Assembly: GCA_021647785.1 (NCBI GenBank)
Contig: JAKIUC010000046.1
Span: 1-36,298 of the forward strand
Origin: Melioribacteraceae bacterium
Lineage (GTDB): Bacteria > Bacteroidota > Ignavibacteria > Ignavibacteriales > Melioribacteraceae
Reading direction: 5' to 3'
DNA: 36,298 nucleotides
Below the pieces are notes generated by a model that did not search any database, was not told where the DNA came from, and saw only the letters and a program-made list of their open reading frames with translations. Shown one piece after another: positions 12,915 through 22,708 of this stretch (its first letter is position 1; each line of letters opens with the position of its first letter). A program made the position numbers and the translations under genes.

Positions 12915-14914
12915 TGGCAAAAAGATACAGATTAAAAAAAACAGAAAAAACGGGCAGTCGAGAACCAATTATTGACGAAGCCCGTTTTTCTATTAATTAC
13001 AAAGATGAATTAAACCAAACTCAATTCGATGCTGCATCTGCAATTGAAGGATCTTACCTTGTTATTGCTGGTGCTGGTACTGGTAAAACGCGAACTCTTG
13101 TTTACAGAGTTTCAAGATTAATAGAGATGGGTTACGACCCAAAATCAATTTTACTTTTAACTTTTACTCGCAAAGCTTCTCGCGAAATGATGAACAGGGC
13201 AACTGAACTTTTAGACAACCGCTGCTCAAAAATTAATGGAGGAACGTTTCACTCCTTTGCAAATTCAACTTTACGCAGATATTCTAAAGCCATTGGGCTT
13301 GATGCTAACTTTATAATTTTAGACCAGGGTGATAGCGAAGATGTAATAAACTTAATACGCGGAGAGATGAATGTTGCAAAGTTAAAGAAGCGGTTTCCGA
13401 ATAAGCAGACAATTCTTCGTGTAATTAGTTTAAGCCTCAATACATCCCGTTCAATTGAAGATATTTTGTTTGAGAGCTATCCGCATTTTTCTGAACACAT
13501 CGATAAAGTGCTTGAAATTAAAGCCAAATATGAAAAGTATAAATATTCTAACTCCCTTTTGGATTATGATGATTTACTAATTTACTTGCTTAAATTTTTA
13601 ACTGAACGTAGTGATGTAGCGGGCAAAGTACTATCCAGCATTAAATTTATAATGGTTGATGAATATCAGGATACTAATAAACTACAAGCAGATATTGTAA
13701 AAGCATTGGCTTCCATAAACCCAAATGTTATGGTTGTGGGTGATGATTCGCAATCAATCTATTCTTTCCGCGGTGCAAATTTTAAAAACATTATGGATTT
13801 CCCAAAACTCTTTGAAAACACGAAATTAATTAAACTTGAAGAGAACTACAGAAGCACAAAGGAAATTCTTAGTTTTGCAAATCATCTTCTGGAATTTGCT
13901 GTTGAAAAATACCCGAAGAAACTTTACACAAATATTTCTGATGGCGAACTTCCAGCAATAGTTTCTGCAACTACGGACAATATGCAATCCCGATTTATAG
14001 TAGAACGCATTTTGGAATTAAGAGAAGAAGGAGTTCCACTTGATGAAATTGCCGTTCTATTCCGTGCCTCCTATCATTCATTTAATTTAGAAGTTGAGTT
14101 AAACAAAGCGAACATTCCATATGTAAAGTTTGGAGGTATGAAGTTTGTTGAAACTGCACACGTTAAAGATGTACTTGCGTTTCTTCGTATCTCGATGAAC
14201 CCGAAAGATTTTGTAAGCTGGTATAGAATACTATTGCTGCACGAGGGAATTGGACCTAAGCGGGCACAGATGATTATGACGGAGTTGACAAGCATTGATA
14301 TTAATAAAATAAATATCCCCTCCGATCTTGCAAAGAACAAACTTCTAGAAAAAGTTATTCCACTCTTGGAAATAATCCAGAACTTAAATAGAAATTTCAA
14401 ACTCCCTGCAGATCAACTTGAGTTAATTTTAAGCTACTACGATCCATTGTTCAAAAAGAAGTACGATAATTTTAACAAGCGAAAAAAAGATTTAGATGCA
14501 CTAATAAACATTGCAAGCAACTATGATAATGCTTCAACCTTCCTTGCTGATATGGCATTAGAGCCGCTGCAAGATTCGGTTACTGATGTTGCAGAAGAAG
14601 ATAAAGAAGATGAACAACTTATACTCTCAACAATCCATTCTGCTAAAGGGTTGGAATGGCACTCGGTTTTTATAATTCACGCAATGGATGGATTTTTCCC
14701 GGCAACACAATCTTTCGATTCACAAGAATCTCTCGAAGAAGAGAGACGCCTGATGTACGTTGCAGTTACACGTGCAAAACAAAATCTCCACATTTCATAC
14801 CCAACAAATATTTTTGATAGATACAACGGATATACACTTGCAAAACCATCTCGATTTATTTCAGATGTTGGCGAAGAGCTTGCTGACGAATGGATAATTG
14901 AAGAGGATATTTGA
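12914..14914 (+). CDS. UvrD/Rep-like superfamily 1A DNA helicase
   Basis: 666 residues with all the SF1A helicase motifs in order: Q motif LNQTQFDAA (33-41), Walker A AGAGTGKT (52-59), Ia TFTRKASREMM, II VDEYQDTN, III VGDDSQSIYSFRGA, IV ENYRST, V STIHSAKGLEW and VI EEERRLMYVAVTRAK. It is an ATP-driven 3'-5' translocase that acts in DNA repair or replication restart. It is shorter than E. coli UvrD (720) and lacks an extended C-terminal tail; the last residues (EELADEWIIEEDI) are acidic. Which paralogue (UvrD, Rep, PcrA) it represents cannot be decided here. It overlaps its neighbours by one base on both sides, so it is part of a coupled operon. Confidence 0.93.
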   Translation: MAKRYRLKKTEKTGSREPIIDEARFSINYKDELNQTQFDAASAIEGSYLVIAGAGTGKTRTLVYRVSRLIEMGYDPKSILLLTFTRKASREMMNRATELLDNRCSKINGGTFHSFANSTLRRYSKAIGLDANFIILDQGDSEDVINLIRGEMNVAKLKKRFPNKQTILRVISLSLNTSRSIEDILFESYPHFSEHIDKVLEIKAKYEKYKYSNSLLDYDDLLIYLLKFLTERSDVAGKVLSSIKFIMVDEYQDTNKLQADIVKALASINPNVMVVGDDSQSIYSFRGANFKNIMDFPKLFENTKLIKLEENYRSTKEILSFANHLLEFAVEKYPKKLYTNISDGELPAIVSATTDNMQSRFIVERILELREEGVPLDEIAVLFRASYHSFNLEVELNKANIPYVKFGGMKFVETAHVKDVLAFLRISMNPKDFVSWYRILLLHEGIGPKRAQMIMTELTSIDINKINIPSDLAKNKLLEKVIPLLEIIQNLNRNFKLPADQLELILSYYDPLFKKKYDNFNKRKKDLDALINIASNYDNASTFLADMALEPLQDSVTDVAEEDKEDEQLILSTIHSAKGLEWHSVFIIHAMDGFFPATQSFDSQESLEEERRLMYVAVTRAKQNLHISYPTNIFDRYNGYTLAKPSRFISDVGEELADEWIIEEDI

Positions 14915-16002
14915 TGCTAATACTAATCTACATATTATTTAGTGTTGCACTTTTACTTTTAATATTTGATTTGTTCATTTACTCTGCTCTAAATAAGTTG
15001 TTCAGATTCACCGAGCAAAAATCGAGCAATCTTAATGTATCTGTTGTAGTTGCTGCTAAGAATGAGGCTGCTAACATTCATAGATTAATTTCTGCACTCT
15101 TAAATCAGAACTATTCAAAAGATAATTTTGAAGTGATTATTGTTGATGACACTTCAGATGACAACACGTTTATTGCTGCTACAGAAGCAACCAAAGAGAT
15201 AGATAACTTCAGAATTATAAAAGTAGAAGATAAGTTATATAAAGGGAAAAGAGGGGCATTAGATATTGGAATTAAAGCGGCAAAGCATCCTTACTTACTT
15301 ATCACTGATGCAGATTGCGAACCAGAAAAAGAATGGATTAATTCATTCGCAAATAGTTTTGAAGTTGGGAATGATCTTCTCTTTGGCATTGCCCCTTACA
15401 GAGTTGCTAATTCAATTACTAATTTGATTGCGAGATTTGAAAACTTGCGTTCAAACATAATTGTTTTTGCTTTTGCTAAACTTGGTCTTCCCTACTCAGC
15501 CTCAGCACGTAGTTTCGGATTTTCGAAAGAAGCATTTTATAAAATTGATGGGTATAAAAACACAACCGATACTTTAAGTGGAGATGATGATTTATTACTT
15601 CGAGAAGCTATTAAAAACAATTTAAATATTGGAATGATAATAAACTCGGATGCCTTTGTATTCAGCAATACAAAGGATAAATTCACAGATTATGTAAATC
15701 AGAAATCACGACATACTTCAACCTCTATTCATTATTCGTTAAAGAACAAATTACTACTTGGGTCATGGCATCTATTCAATTTAATATCTCTTTTTTCTAT
15801 TTTTGCATTACCATTTGGAACTGAATTTATCTTCCCAATATTTATTAAATTAGTAATAGATATTTTTGTGTTAAACAATTTTCAGAATAATTTTGGATGT
15901 AAAATAAACCCACTCTGGTTTGTTATTTTACAGATTAATTATGAGTTAAATTTAATTTACTTCTTTTTAAAAGGATTAAATTTTTCAGATAGATGGGAGT
16001 AA
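14914..16002 (+). CDS. Membrane glycosyltransferase family 2 protein
   Basis: A 362-residue GT2 enzyme. An N-terminal membrane helix (LILIYILFSVALLLLIFDLFIYSAL) is followed by the GT-A domain: VSVVVAAKNEAANIHRLISALLNQ, the nucleotide-binding VIIVDDTSDDNT, the metal-binding TDADCEPEKEW, and GDDDLLLREA plus QKSRHTSTS in the acceptor half. Two or more hydrophobic stretches at the C-terminus (WHLFNLISLFSIFALPFG, IFIKLVIDIFVL) anchor it to the membrane. Such enzymes transfer sugars from nucleotide donors to lipids or polysaccharides; the substrate cannot be told. The ATG at 14914 overlaps the helicase stop (TGATG). A TTG one codon upstream is less likely. Confidence 0.88.
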   Translation: MLILIYILFSVALLLLIFDLFIYSALNKLFRFTEQKSSNLNVSVVVAAKNEAANIHRLISALLNQNYSKDNFEVIIVDDTSDDNTFIAATEATKEIDNFRIIKVEDKLYKGKRGALDIGIKAAKHPYLLITDADCEPEKEWINSFANSFEVGNDLLFGIAPYRVANSITNLIARFENLRSNIIVFAFAKLGLPYSASARSFGFSKEAFYKIDGYKNTTDTLSGDDDLLLREAIKNNLNIGMIINSDAFVFSNTKDKFTDYVNQKSRHTSTSIHYSLKNKLLLGSWHLFNLISLFSIFALPFGTEFIFPIFIKLVIDIFVLNNFQNNFGCKINPLWFVILQINYELNLIYFFLKGLNFSDRWE

Positions 16003-16004
16003 AC

Positions 16005-16403
16005 ATGAACAAAAAAGAACTAATTAAATTGGCGGTCGAAGCAAAAACTAAATCATATTCACCCTATTCAAAATTTAGAGTTGGGGCTGCACTATTAACA
16101 AAGGATGGCAAAGTTTTTAAAGGTGCAAACATTGAGAACGCTGCTTACGGTGCTACAATGTGTGCTGAGCGGACAGCTATATTTACTGCAAAACTTGAAG
16201 GAGTTGAAGAGTATTCAGCAATTGCAATAGCTTCTGATAGTGGTGATTATATTCCTCCATGTGGCACCTGTCGTCAAGTACTGCTTGAACTATGTGGTGA
16301 AAAGTTAGATGTTCACATAACAAATGGTGATGGGGAAGTAAAAACTTTCAAGTTAAAAGAACTACTCCCCTTTTCGTTTGGTGATAAAAATTTGAATGGA
16401 TAG
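16005..16403 (+). CDS. cdd: Cytidine deaminase
   Basis: Deaminates cytidine and deoxycytidine to uridine and deoxyuridine. The 132-residue length fits the small homotetrameric class. Zinc ligands Cys53, Cys86 and Cys89 (TMCAERTA; PPCGTCRQ) and the catalytic Glu55 are present. The N-terminal SYSPYSKFRVGAAL and substrate loop GANIENAAYG are canonical. The ATG at 16005 is chosen over an upstream GTG-type start at 15993 because GGGAG lies five bases before it and the family starts here. It is two bases after the glycosyltransferase stop and opens the nucleoside-salvage block. Confidence 0.96.
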   Translation: MNKKELIKLAVEAKTKSYSPYSKFRVGAALLTKDGKVFKGANIENAAYGATMCAERTAIFTAKLEGVEEYSAIAIASDSGDYIPPCGTCRQVLLELCGEKLDVHITNGDGEVKTFKLKELLPFSFGDKNLNG

Positions 16404-16490
16404 TAATTAAATATGAAAATTTTCTAATGTCAAAATCTAATCTCTTTTTTGTATCTTTCACTTAATTATTTAACAACTAAAAATGGAAAT

Positions 16491-17060
16491 ATGGTAGATC
16501 TTGTCCCACACCCTGTCCCTCACAATACTGGATGGATAGAAGTAATCTCTGGCTGTATGTTTAGTGGTAAAACTGAGGAATTAATAAGACGCTTACGCAG
16601 AGCCAAATTTGCAAAACTAAAAGTAAAAATTTTCAAGCCAAAAATTGATGACCGATATTCAAAGAGTGAAATTGTTTCGCATAGTGAACAAGCACTCCCT
16701 TCAATAATGATTGAAAAATCTGATGATATAATTTTGTTAGTAAAAGATGCCGATATAATTGGCATAGATGAAGCTCAATTCTTTGATGAAAATATCCCGG
16801 ACGTAGTTTTAAAAATAGCTAAACTTGGTAAAAGGGTTATTGTTGCTGGTCTTGATATGGATTTTAGAGGCAAACCTTTTGGGTCTATGCCAACCCTTCT
16901 TGCTATTGCTGAGTATGTAACTAAGCCGCAAGCAATTTGTGTTGTTTGTGGAAGTCCTGCTACAATGACTCAACGCATTACAGATTCCCAAGAGACTGTT
17001 GTGGTTGGTGCTACAGATAAGTATGAAGCTCGCTGTCGTAAACATCATTATATACCTTAA
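16491..17060 (+). CDS. tdk: Thymidine kinase (type II, zinc-containing)
   Basis: Phosphorylates thymidine (and deoxyuridine) with ATP. The 189-residue protein has the P-loop GCMFSGKT (21-28), the catalytic Glu94 in GIDEAQFF, the lasso region [12 protein letters not shown], and a zinc site formed by Cys150, Cys153, Cys182 and probably His185 (CVVCG; CRKHH). The open frame extends upstream to a TTG at 16449, but the ATG at 16491 gives the normal family length; the ribosome site GGAAAT is weak. The gap of 87 bases after cdd is the largest within this block and may hold a promoter. It belongs with cdd, the transporter and the phosphorylase. Confidence 0.95.
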   Translation: MVDLVPHPVPHNTGWIEVISGCMFSGKTEELIRRLRRAKFAKLKVKIFKPKIDDRYSKSEIVSHSEQALPSIMIEKSDDIILLVKDADIIGIDEAQFFDENIPDVVLKIAKLGKRVIVAGLDMDFRGKPFGSMPTLLAIAEYVTKPQAICVVCGSPATMTQRITDSQETVVVGATDKYEARCRKHHYIP

Positions 17061-17072
17061 ACTTGGAGTGAT

Positions 17073-18425
17073 ATGGATTTTATTTCTATTTTCAGAGGAA
17101 TGTTTGGGATATTATTATTAGTCGGAATTGCGTTTCTTCTTTCTAATAATAAAAAGAACATCAATTGGAGATTAGTGTTTACTGGTCTTGGTTTACAATT
17201 TATCTTTGCTATGTTAATTATAAAGGGTGAGTATCTCGCTGGTTTTTTCTCCCCACTTGGTTGGGTTAAAGTTTTTTTTGAATGGGTTAGTAGCTTCTTT
17301 GTTATAGTACTGAACTTTACCACAGAAGGTGCAAAATTTATTTTTGGTGATTTAGCTATAAGTCCCGGTTCTGAAAATAGCATGGGTATGTTTTTTGCTT
17401 TCCAAGTTCTTCCTACAATTATTTTCTTTGCTTCACTAATGGCAGTACTTTATCATCTCGGAATTATGCAAAGGATTGTTCAAGCTATGGCTTGGGTAAT
17501 GGCTAAACTACTTGGTACAAGTGGTGCAGAGTCTCTCTCAGCAACTGCAAATATTTTTGTTGGTCAAACAGAAGCACCATTAATGATTAAACCCTTTATT
17601 AAGAAGATGACAAATAGTGAACTTCTCACTGTTATGGTTGGTGGTATGGCAACTGTTGCTGGTGGAGTAATGGCAGCATACATTCAAATATTAAGTCATA
17701 CTTTTGCAGATGTTATGGGATTATCAATTGGCGAAGCTCAATTAATGTTTGCTACTCACCTACTTGGGGCAAGTGTTATGGCTGCACCAGCCGGATTAAT
17801 AATCTCAAAAATTATTTATCCTGAAACAGAAGTACCAGAAACAAAGGGGAAAGTGAATATTAAAATAGAGAAGACTTCATCAAATGTAATTGAGGCTGCT
17901 GCTACTGGTGCTGGCGAGGGCTTACACTTAGCATTAAATGTAGCAGCAATGCTATTAGCATTTATTGCACTAATTGCTCTTTCAAATTATATGCTAGAAG
18001 GAGTTGGTGATATAATTGGAATAAACTCTTTTCTGATAGCTGAATATGGTAAACCATTGAACTTGCAATTTGTCCTTGGATATATTTTACAATTTCTTGC
18101 CTTTGGTATTGGGGTACCGTGGGAGAGTTCGCTGCAATTTGGTTCTTTGTTCGGAACCAAAATTATACTAAATGAATTTGTTGCTTATTTCGATATGAGT
18201 TCTCTTATTAAATCAAAAGAATTAGTAAATGAGAAAGCAATTTTAATGGCTACATATGCTCTTTGCGGATTTGCAAACTTGAGTTCTATTGCTATTCAAA
18301 TTGGAGGCATCTCACCATTAGCTCCAAACAGAAGGTCTGATTTAGCAAAGTTAGGGCTCCGTGCCTTAGCTGGCGGGGCTTTAGCAACCTTAATGACAGC
18401 AACCCTTGCAGGAATTCTTTTTTAG
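17073..18425 (+). CDS. Concentrative nucleoside transporter (CNT/NupC family)
   Basis: A 450-residue inner-membrane symporter that imports nucleosides with sodium or protons. About eight to ten hydrophobic segments are visible. The family motif GQTEAPLMIKPFI (about 167-179), the preceding GTSGAESLSATANIFV and the late WESSLQFGSLFGTKIILNEFVAY are the substrate- and ion-binding hairpins of CNT proteins. It starts 12 bases after tdk with GGAG before the ATG. Placed between thymidine kinase and purine nucleoside phosphorylase, it supplies their substrates. Confidence 0.94.
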   Translation: MDFISIFRGMFGILLLVGIAFLLSNNKKNINWRLVFTGLGLQFIFAMLIIKGEYLAGFFSPLGWVKVFFEWVSSFFVIVLNFTTEGAKFIFGDLAISPGSENSMGMFFAFQVLPTIIFFASLMAVLYHLGIMQRIVQAMAWVMAKLLGTSGAESLSATANIFVGQTEAPLMIKPFIKKMTNSELLTVMVGGMATVAGGVMAAYIQILSHTFADVMGLSIGEAQLMFATHLLGASVMAAPAGLIISKIIYPETEVPETKGKVNIKIEKTSSNVIEAAATGAGEGLHLALNVAAMLLAFIALIALSNYMLEGVGDIIGINSFLIAEYGKPLNLQFVLGYILQFLAFGIGVPWESSLQFGSLFGTKIILNEFVAYFDMSSLIKSKELVNEKAILMATYALCGFANLSSIAIQIGGISPLAPNRRSDLAKLGLRALAGGALATLMTATLAGILF

Positions 18426-18434
18426 GATAAGTAT

Positions 18435-19253
18435 ATGATTAACATTGAAGATAAATATAAAGAACTTACAGATTCCTTAAATGAACAAATTCCATTTTAT
18501 CCTGAGATAGCTTTAATTCTTGGTAGTGGACTTGGTGAGTTTGCTGAAAAAGTTAATACAATTAAAACAATTCCAACAAATGAATTGCCTAATTATCCTC
18601 ACTCTACTGTAGAGGGTCATAAAGGATTTATCCATTTCGCAGAATTGTTTAATAAAAAACTATTAATCTATCAAGGTAGAATTCATCCTTACGAGGGTTA
18701 TAATATTTCTGAGTGTGTTCTTCCAATCCACATTGCTCATAAGCTAAATGTAAAGAAAGTAATATTAACCAATGCTGCCGGAGGTTTGAACCATTTAAAA
18801 CCCGCTGACTTGATGTTAATAACTTCGATGAATACTTTTAATATTAAAAAGGAGTTAACTGAACTTATAGGATTAGCATCATTAGAAATGAGAAATAGAT
18901 TTTTAGATTTCCCATCTGAACATTTAAATAAAATAATTAGAAGTGCTGCACTTAAAGAAGAAGTTCCTCTAAAAGAAGGTGTTTACTGGTTTGGAATGGG
19001 ACCCAGTTATGAAACTCCAGCAGAGATAAAAATGGTAGAGAAGTTGGGTGGAGATGCTGTTGGAATGTCCACAGTACATGAAGCAGTATATGCATCTGCA
19101 CTTGGTATGGAAGTAGGAGCAATTTCGTGCATCACCAATTATGCGGCTGGTATATCCCCCAATAAATTAAATCATAAAGAAGTTATGGAAACAGCCGAGT
19201 TAGTTAAAGGGAAATTTGAAAGACTAATCAAAAAAATAATTAAATTACTATAA
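18435..19253 (+). CDS. Purine nucleoside phosphorylase (trimeric, PNP I type)
   Basis: Splits inosine and guanosine (and deoxy forms) with phosphate to the base and (deoxy)ribose-1-phosphate. The 272-residue protein has the phosphate loop LILGSGLGEFAE, the segment PHSTVEGHKG, GRIHPYEGYN, the family stretch LTNAAGGLNHLKPADLM, the purine-site GPSYETPAEIKM and GGDAVGMSTVHEA, and the late Asn in ITNYAAGI. All fit the punA/PNP trimeric class rather than hexameric DeoD. It starts nine bases after the transporter gene and completes the salvage set cdd-tdk-CNT-PNP. Confidence 0.94.
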   Translation: MINIEDKYKELTDSLNEQIPFYPEIALILGSGLGEFAEKVNTIKTIPTNELPNYPHSTVEGHKGFIHFAELFNKKLLIYQGRIHPYEGYNISECVLPIHIAHKLNVKKVILTNAAGGLNHLKPADLMLITSMNTFNIKKELTELIGLASLEMRNRFLDFPSEHLNKIIRSAALKEEVPLKEGVYWFGMGPSYETPAEIKMVEKLGGDAVGMSTVHEAVYASALGMEVGAISCITNYAAGISPNKLNHKEVMETAELVKGKFERLIKKIIKLL

Positions 19254-19283
19254 TTTTAAGAAGATAAAAGTGAAGGAATTAAA

Positions 19284-21716
19284 ATGAAGAAAATATTTAC
19301 TTTATCAATTATAATATTCTTTTTGATTTCATTTCCCCAAACAATAATAGCTCAGGATAACTCTCCAAAAATAGAATCCCAAGAAGTAGAAGAAATTGAA
19401 TATAAACCAATTGCAGTAATTGAAATACCTCAGAAAATAGAAGAAGTCTCTGCGTTTCTAAAAAAAATAAATGCTGTAGAAATTCCTGCTACGGAAATTG
19501 AAAAACTTAAAGAAAATTTCACTACTTATTTAGAAGAGATAGAGCAGCTAAGGAAAGAATCGACAAAAGAGATATTTGATAACTCTACAACTAAGAAACT
19601 AAAAGACTTCAACTTAAAATGGAATTCACACTTAGTAAATATAGGGGATTTCAAGAAACAGCTTCAAGAAGCATCCGAACGGTTGGCTCACAAAAGAGAG
19701 CAATTAAAGCGAGTTTTAGAATATTGGGAGTTAACACACTCCAATGCAAAAAAAGAGAAAGCCCCTAAACAACTGATGCAAAGGTTGCGAGACCTAAAAA
19801 AGGAAGTAGAAAAAACCGACAAAGCATTATTTGGAATTCTAAATAAAGTATTAGCAATACGCGATAAGGTTTCAATAGAAGAAGTTGCAACAAACGAAAC
19901 ATTAAACCTTATCAAAATTCAAATAGAGGAAAACCGTTCTTTAATTTTCACTTTTGATTCTCAACCTATATGGATTGCATTAACAGATTCGACCGATACA
20001 ACTACATTTGCACATAGTTTAAATTCATCAACTACAAGAGTTATCTCAGCCCTTGTTGAGTTTTGGGATATGTATAGTGAAGAATTTCCATACTACATTG
20101 GGTTTTACTTTTTTGTGTTATTAATAATACTCTACTTAAAAAGATTTGGTAATAAAAATGTTGATCAAAAAACTGTTAAGGTTGATAAATATTCTATTAG
20201 AATTCTTAACAAACCATTTTCAATTGCAATCCTAATTACAATTTACTTTCACTTAGCCTTCTTTCCTCTTGCACCATCAGTAATAGCAGAGCTTGCTAGA
20301 ATTTTACTTGTACTCCCAATTCTTTTTCTTTTTCCAACATTTATTTCAAGTACTTCGCGAGGACCACTATATTTTATTACCTCCATATATTTATTGCAAC
20401 AAATAATTGAACTCACAATTGGCAGCTCAATCTATTTGAGGGTATTCACAATTCTCCTTACAGCACTGATGATTACAGCCCTATATTGGTTCTTGAAAAT
20501 TGACACTTCAAAAATTATTGCTAAAAGAAAAAAAATTATTGCTGCTCTCCATGTTACTTCAAAATTATTAATTGTGATTCTCTTTATTTCATTGTTCGGA
20601 AATATTCTTGGAAATACTGCTCTTTCAACATTAATATTTTCAGGAGTTATGAGAACTATTTATGCCTCAATATTTCTTATAACCAGTCTGCAAGTTGCAT
20701 ACACATTGTTAACAATACTATTGGAAACAAAAGCGGCTAAGATTTCCTATATTGTTAAAAGAAAACGTAGTGAACTAAAAAGTACTTTATTCAGTTTAGT
20801 TAAAGTAATTGCAATCTTTTTTTGGGGTAAAATGTTTTTAATGAATTTTGAAATTTACGACTCAATTTCTGAACTTTTTATTACAATCTTCACAACCCCA
20901 TTGGAACTCGGTTCTTTTTCAATAACTACAAGTAGTATCGCATTATTTTTTATTTCCATTTGGCTTTCCACTAAATTTTCAAAAGTAACTAGATTCTTTT
21001 TTGAAAATGAGATTTTTGCAAGAGTAACACTCCCATGTGGAGTTCCAGCTGCAATTTCCTTAATGATGAATTATACTATTCTCACACTTGGCTTTTTATT
21101 TGCTCTTTCGGTAGTTGGCTTTGATATAGAGAAATTTGCAATTGTTGCCGGTGCACTTGGTGTTGGTATTGGTTTCGGATTACAAAGCATTGTTAATAAT
21201 TTTATCTCCGGATTGATATTATTATTTGAACGCCCTATTCAAGTTGGTGATACAATTAGTCTTACAAATAATTTATTAGGTACTGTTAAGAGAATAGGAA
21301 TAAGAGCAAGCATTGTTCAAACCTTTGATGGCTCTGAAGTAATTGTACCTAATGCTGATTTAATTTCTGGGCAAGTTACAAACTGGACTCTATCTGATAG
21401 TCGGCGAAGAATAGAAATTAAAATTGGTGTTCATTTTGATGCTGACCCTGATGAAGTTATGAATATTCTTAATAAAGCTTTAGAAGATAGAGAAGATGTT
21501 TTGAAAGAGCCAAAACCCTATAGCCTCTATAAAGGTTATGTAGAAAGCACACAAAATTTTGATTTAAGATTTTGGACTGCGAACAATGATAATTGGATAT
21601 TTATCCGAAGTGAGATTTTGCTAAAAATAGTAAAAATGCTGAATGATGCAGGTATAGAAATTCCATACCAGCAACAGAATGTTTATTTAAAAGAATATGA
21701 TAAAAAGAAAAATTAA
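19284..21716 (+). CDS. Large MscS-family mechanosensitive channel
   Basis: An 810-residue channel of the large MscS class (MscK/MscM-like architecture). It has a signal peptide (MKKIFTLSIIIFFLISFPQTIIAQ) and a periplasmic part of about 230 residues rich in Glu and Lys, with likely coiled coils (e.g. 48-90, 105-190). About ten further membrane helices lie from residue 270 on. The MscS pore helix and following motif ALGVGIGFGLQSIVNNFISG then LILLFERPIQVGDTI lie at about 617-655. The cytoplasmic beta and alpha/beta part contains VIVPNADLISGQVTNW. It opens on membrane tension to protect against osmotic shock. It is 30 bases after the phosphorylase gene and ends the plus-strand run. Confidence 0.92.
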   Translation: MKKIFTLSIIIFFLISFPQTIIAQDNSPKIESQEVEEIEYKPIAVIEIPQKIEEVSAFLKKINAVEIPATEIEKLKENFTTYLEEIEQLRKESTKEIFDNSTTKKLKDFNLKWNSHLVNIGDFKKQLQEASERLAHKREQLKRVLEYWELTHSNAKKEKAPKQLMQRLRDLKKEVEKTDKALFGILNKVLAIRDKVSIEEVATNETLNLIKIQIEENRSLIFTFDSQPIWIALTDSTDTTTFAHSLNSSTTRVISALVEFWDMYSEEFPYYIGFYFFVLLIILYLKRFGNKNVDQKTVKVDKYSIRILNKPFSIAILITIYFHLAFFPLAPSVIAELARILLVLPILFLFPTFISSTSRGPLYFITSIYLLQQIIELTIGSSIYLRVFTILLTALMITALYWFLKIDTSKIIAKRKKIIAALHVTSKLLIVILFISLFGNILGNTALSTLIFSGVMRTIYASIFLITSLQVAYTLLTILLETKAAKISYIVKRKRSELKSTLFSLVKVIAIFFWGKMFLMNFEIYDSISELFITIFTTPLELGSFSITTSSIALFFISIWLSTKFSKVTRFFFENEIFARVTLPCGVPAAISLMMNYTILTLGFLFALSVVGFDIEKFAIVAGALGVGIGFGLQSIVNNFISGLILLFERPIQVGDTISLTNNLLGTVKRIGIRASIVQTFDGSEVIVPNADLISGQVTNWTLSDSRRRIEIKIGVHFDADPDEVMNILNKALEDREDVLKEPKPYSLYKGYVESTQNFDLRFWTANNDNWIFIRSEILLKIVKMLNDAGIEIPYQQQNVYLKEYDKKKN

Positions 21717-21736
21717 ATATAGTTTTCGTACTATAT
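21717..21736. terminator. Short hairpin between convergent genes
   Basis: ATATAGT-TTTCGT-ACTATAT is a perfect seven-base-pair stem in the 32-base gap between the convergent stops at 21716 and 21749. It is weak and lacks a clear T-run, but its position suits a shared terminator. Confidence 0.4.
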
Positions 21737-21748
21737 CCAATATTTACT

Positions 21749-22708
21749 TTAAATAAGATTTTCTTTCCGCATCCATTTATCATTATAAATGCTGCTTAAA
21801 TATCTGAAACCAGAATCAGGGAAAAGTGTAACAATATTAGCTTCTTCATCAATTTCTTTTGCCAATTTTAAAGCTCCATAAATGTTTGCTCCACTAGAGC
21901 CACCTGCAATTATACCTTCTTCAAACGCTAATTTTTTAGCCCACCCAAATGCCTTTTTATCAGTTACTTGAATCATATCATCAATATATTCCAATTGTGC
22001 AGTTTTAATTAAAAACTCATCCCCAATACCTTCAATAAAATATCTTTTAGATTCAACTATTTTTCCACTTTTAAAATAATCGTAAAATATTGACCCAATA
22101 GGATCAATTCCAATTATTTTTATTTTCGGATTTTTCTCTTTTAAATATTTTGCACTACCAAAAAGAGAGCCGCCTGTTCCTATCCCTGCAACAAGATAAT
22201 CAATCTTCCCTTCTCGCTGCTGCCATACTTCTGGTCCAAGTGTTTCGTAATATGTTTCATTATTATTTAAATTATTGTGCTGGTCAATATAGAAAAGTGA
22301 TTTATCATTTTCAGATAGACTCTGTGCTAAGTTATTGTAGGAGTATTTCTCCTCTGGAGGAATTTTTGCATCCACTTTAATAACATCAACTCCAAGCACT
22401 TCTAACATTTGCAATTTCTCTTTGCTTGTTGTATCACGAATAACAATTTTTAGTTTATAACCTTTTTGTCTGCAAACAATTGCTAACCCTAATGCTGTAT
22501 TACCAGATGAGTTTTCTATTATTGTATCACCAGGTTTCAGCTTGCCATCTGCTTCTGCTTTTTCAACCATATACTTGGCAATTCGGTCCTTAATGCTTCC
22601 ACTAGGATTCATAAATTCCAGTTTAGAAAATATTCTTGCTTTAACATTTTTTGATATATGAGTTAACTCAACTAACGGTGTATTTCCAATTGTTTGTAGT
22701 AGGTTCAC
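21749..22708 (-). CDS. Cysteine synthase (PLP-dependent O-acetylserine sulfhydrylase family)
   Basis: A 319-residue beta-family PLP enzyme. PLP-binding Lys40 lies in MNPSGSIKDRIA. The substrate loop ENSSGNTALGLA, the phosphate-binding GIGTGGSLFGS and GGSSGANIYGA, and the late FPDSGFRYLSS are intact. It makes cysteine from O-acetylserine (or O-phosphoserine) and sulfide. CysK, CysM and the catalytic core of cystathionine beta-synthase cannot be separated with confidence from sequence reading alone; the protein is of CysK/CysM length with no CBS-domain tail. The start overlaps the rsmE stop by four bases, so the two are coupled. Confidence 0.9.
   Translation of the reverse strand: MNLLQTIGNTPLVELTHISKNVKARIFSKLEFMNPSGSIKDRIAKYMVEKAEADGKLKPGDTIIENSSGNTALGLAIVCRQKGYKLKIVIRDTTSKEKLQMLEVLGVDVIKVDAKIPPEEKYSYNNLAQSLSENDKSLFYIDQHNNLNNNETYYETLGPEVWQQREGKIDYLVAGIGTGGSLFGSAKYLKEKNPKIKIIGIDPIGSIFYDYFKSGKIVESKRYFIEGIGDEFLIKTAQLEYIDDMIQVTDKKAFGWAKKLAFEEGIIAGGSSGANIYGALKLAKEIDEEANIVTLFPDSGFRYLSSIYNDKWMRKENLI

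Noticed and set aside
13249-14400. Minus-strand frames inside the helicase gene
   Set aside because: They are antisense to continuous helicase motifs and have no ribosome sites or domains.
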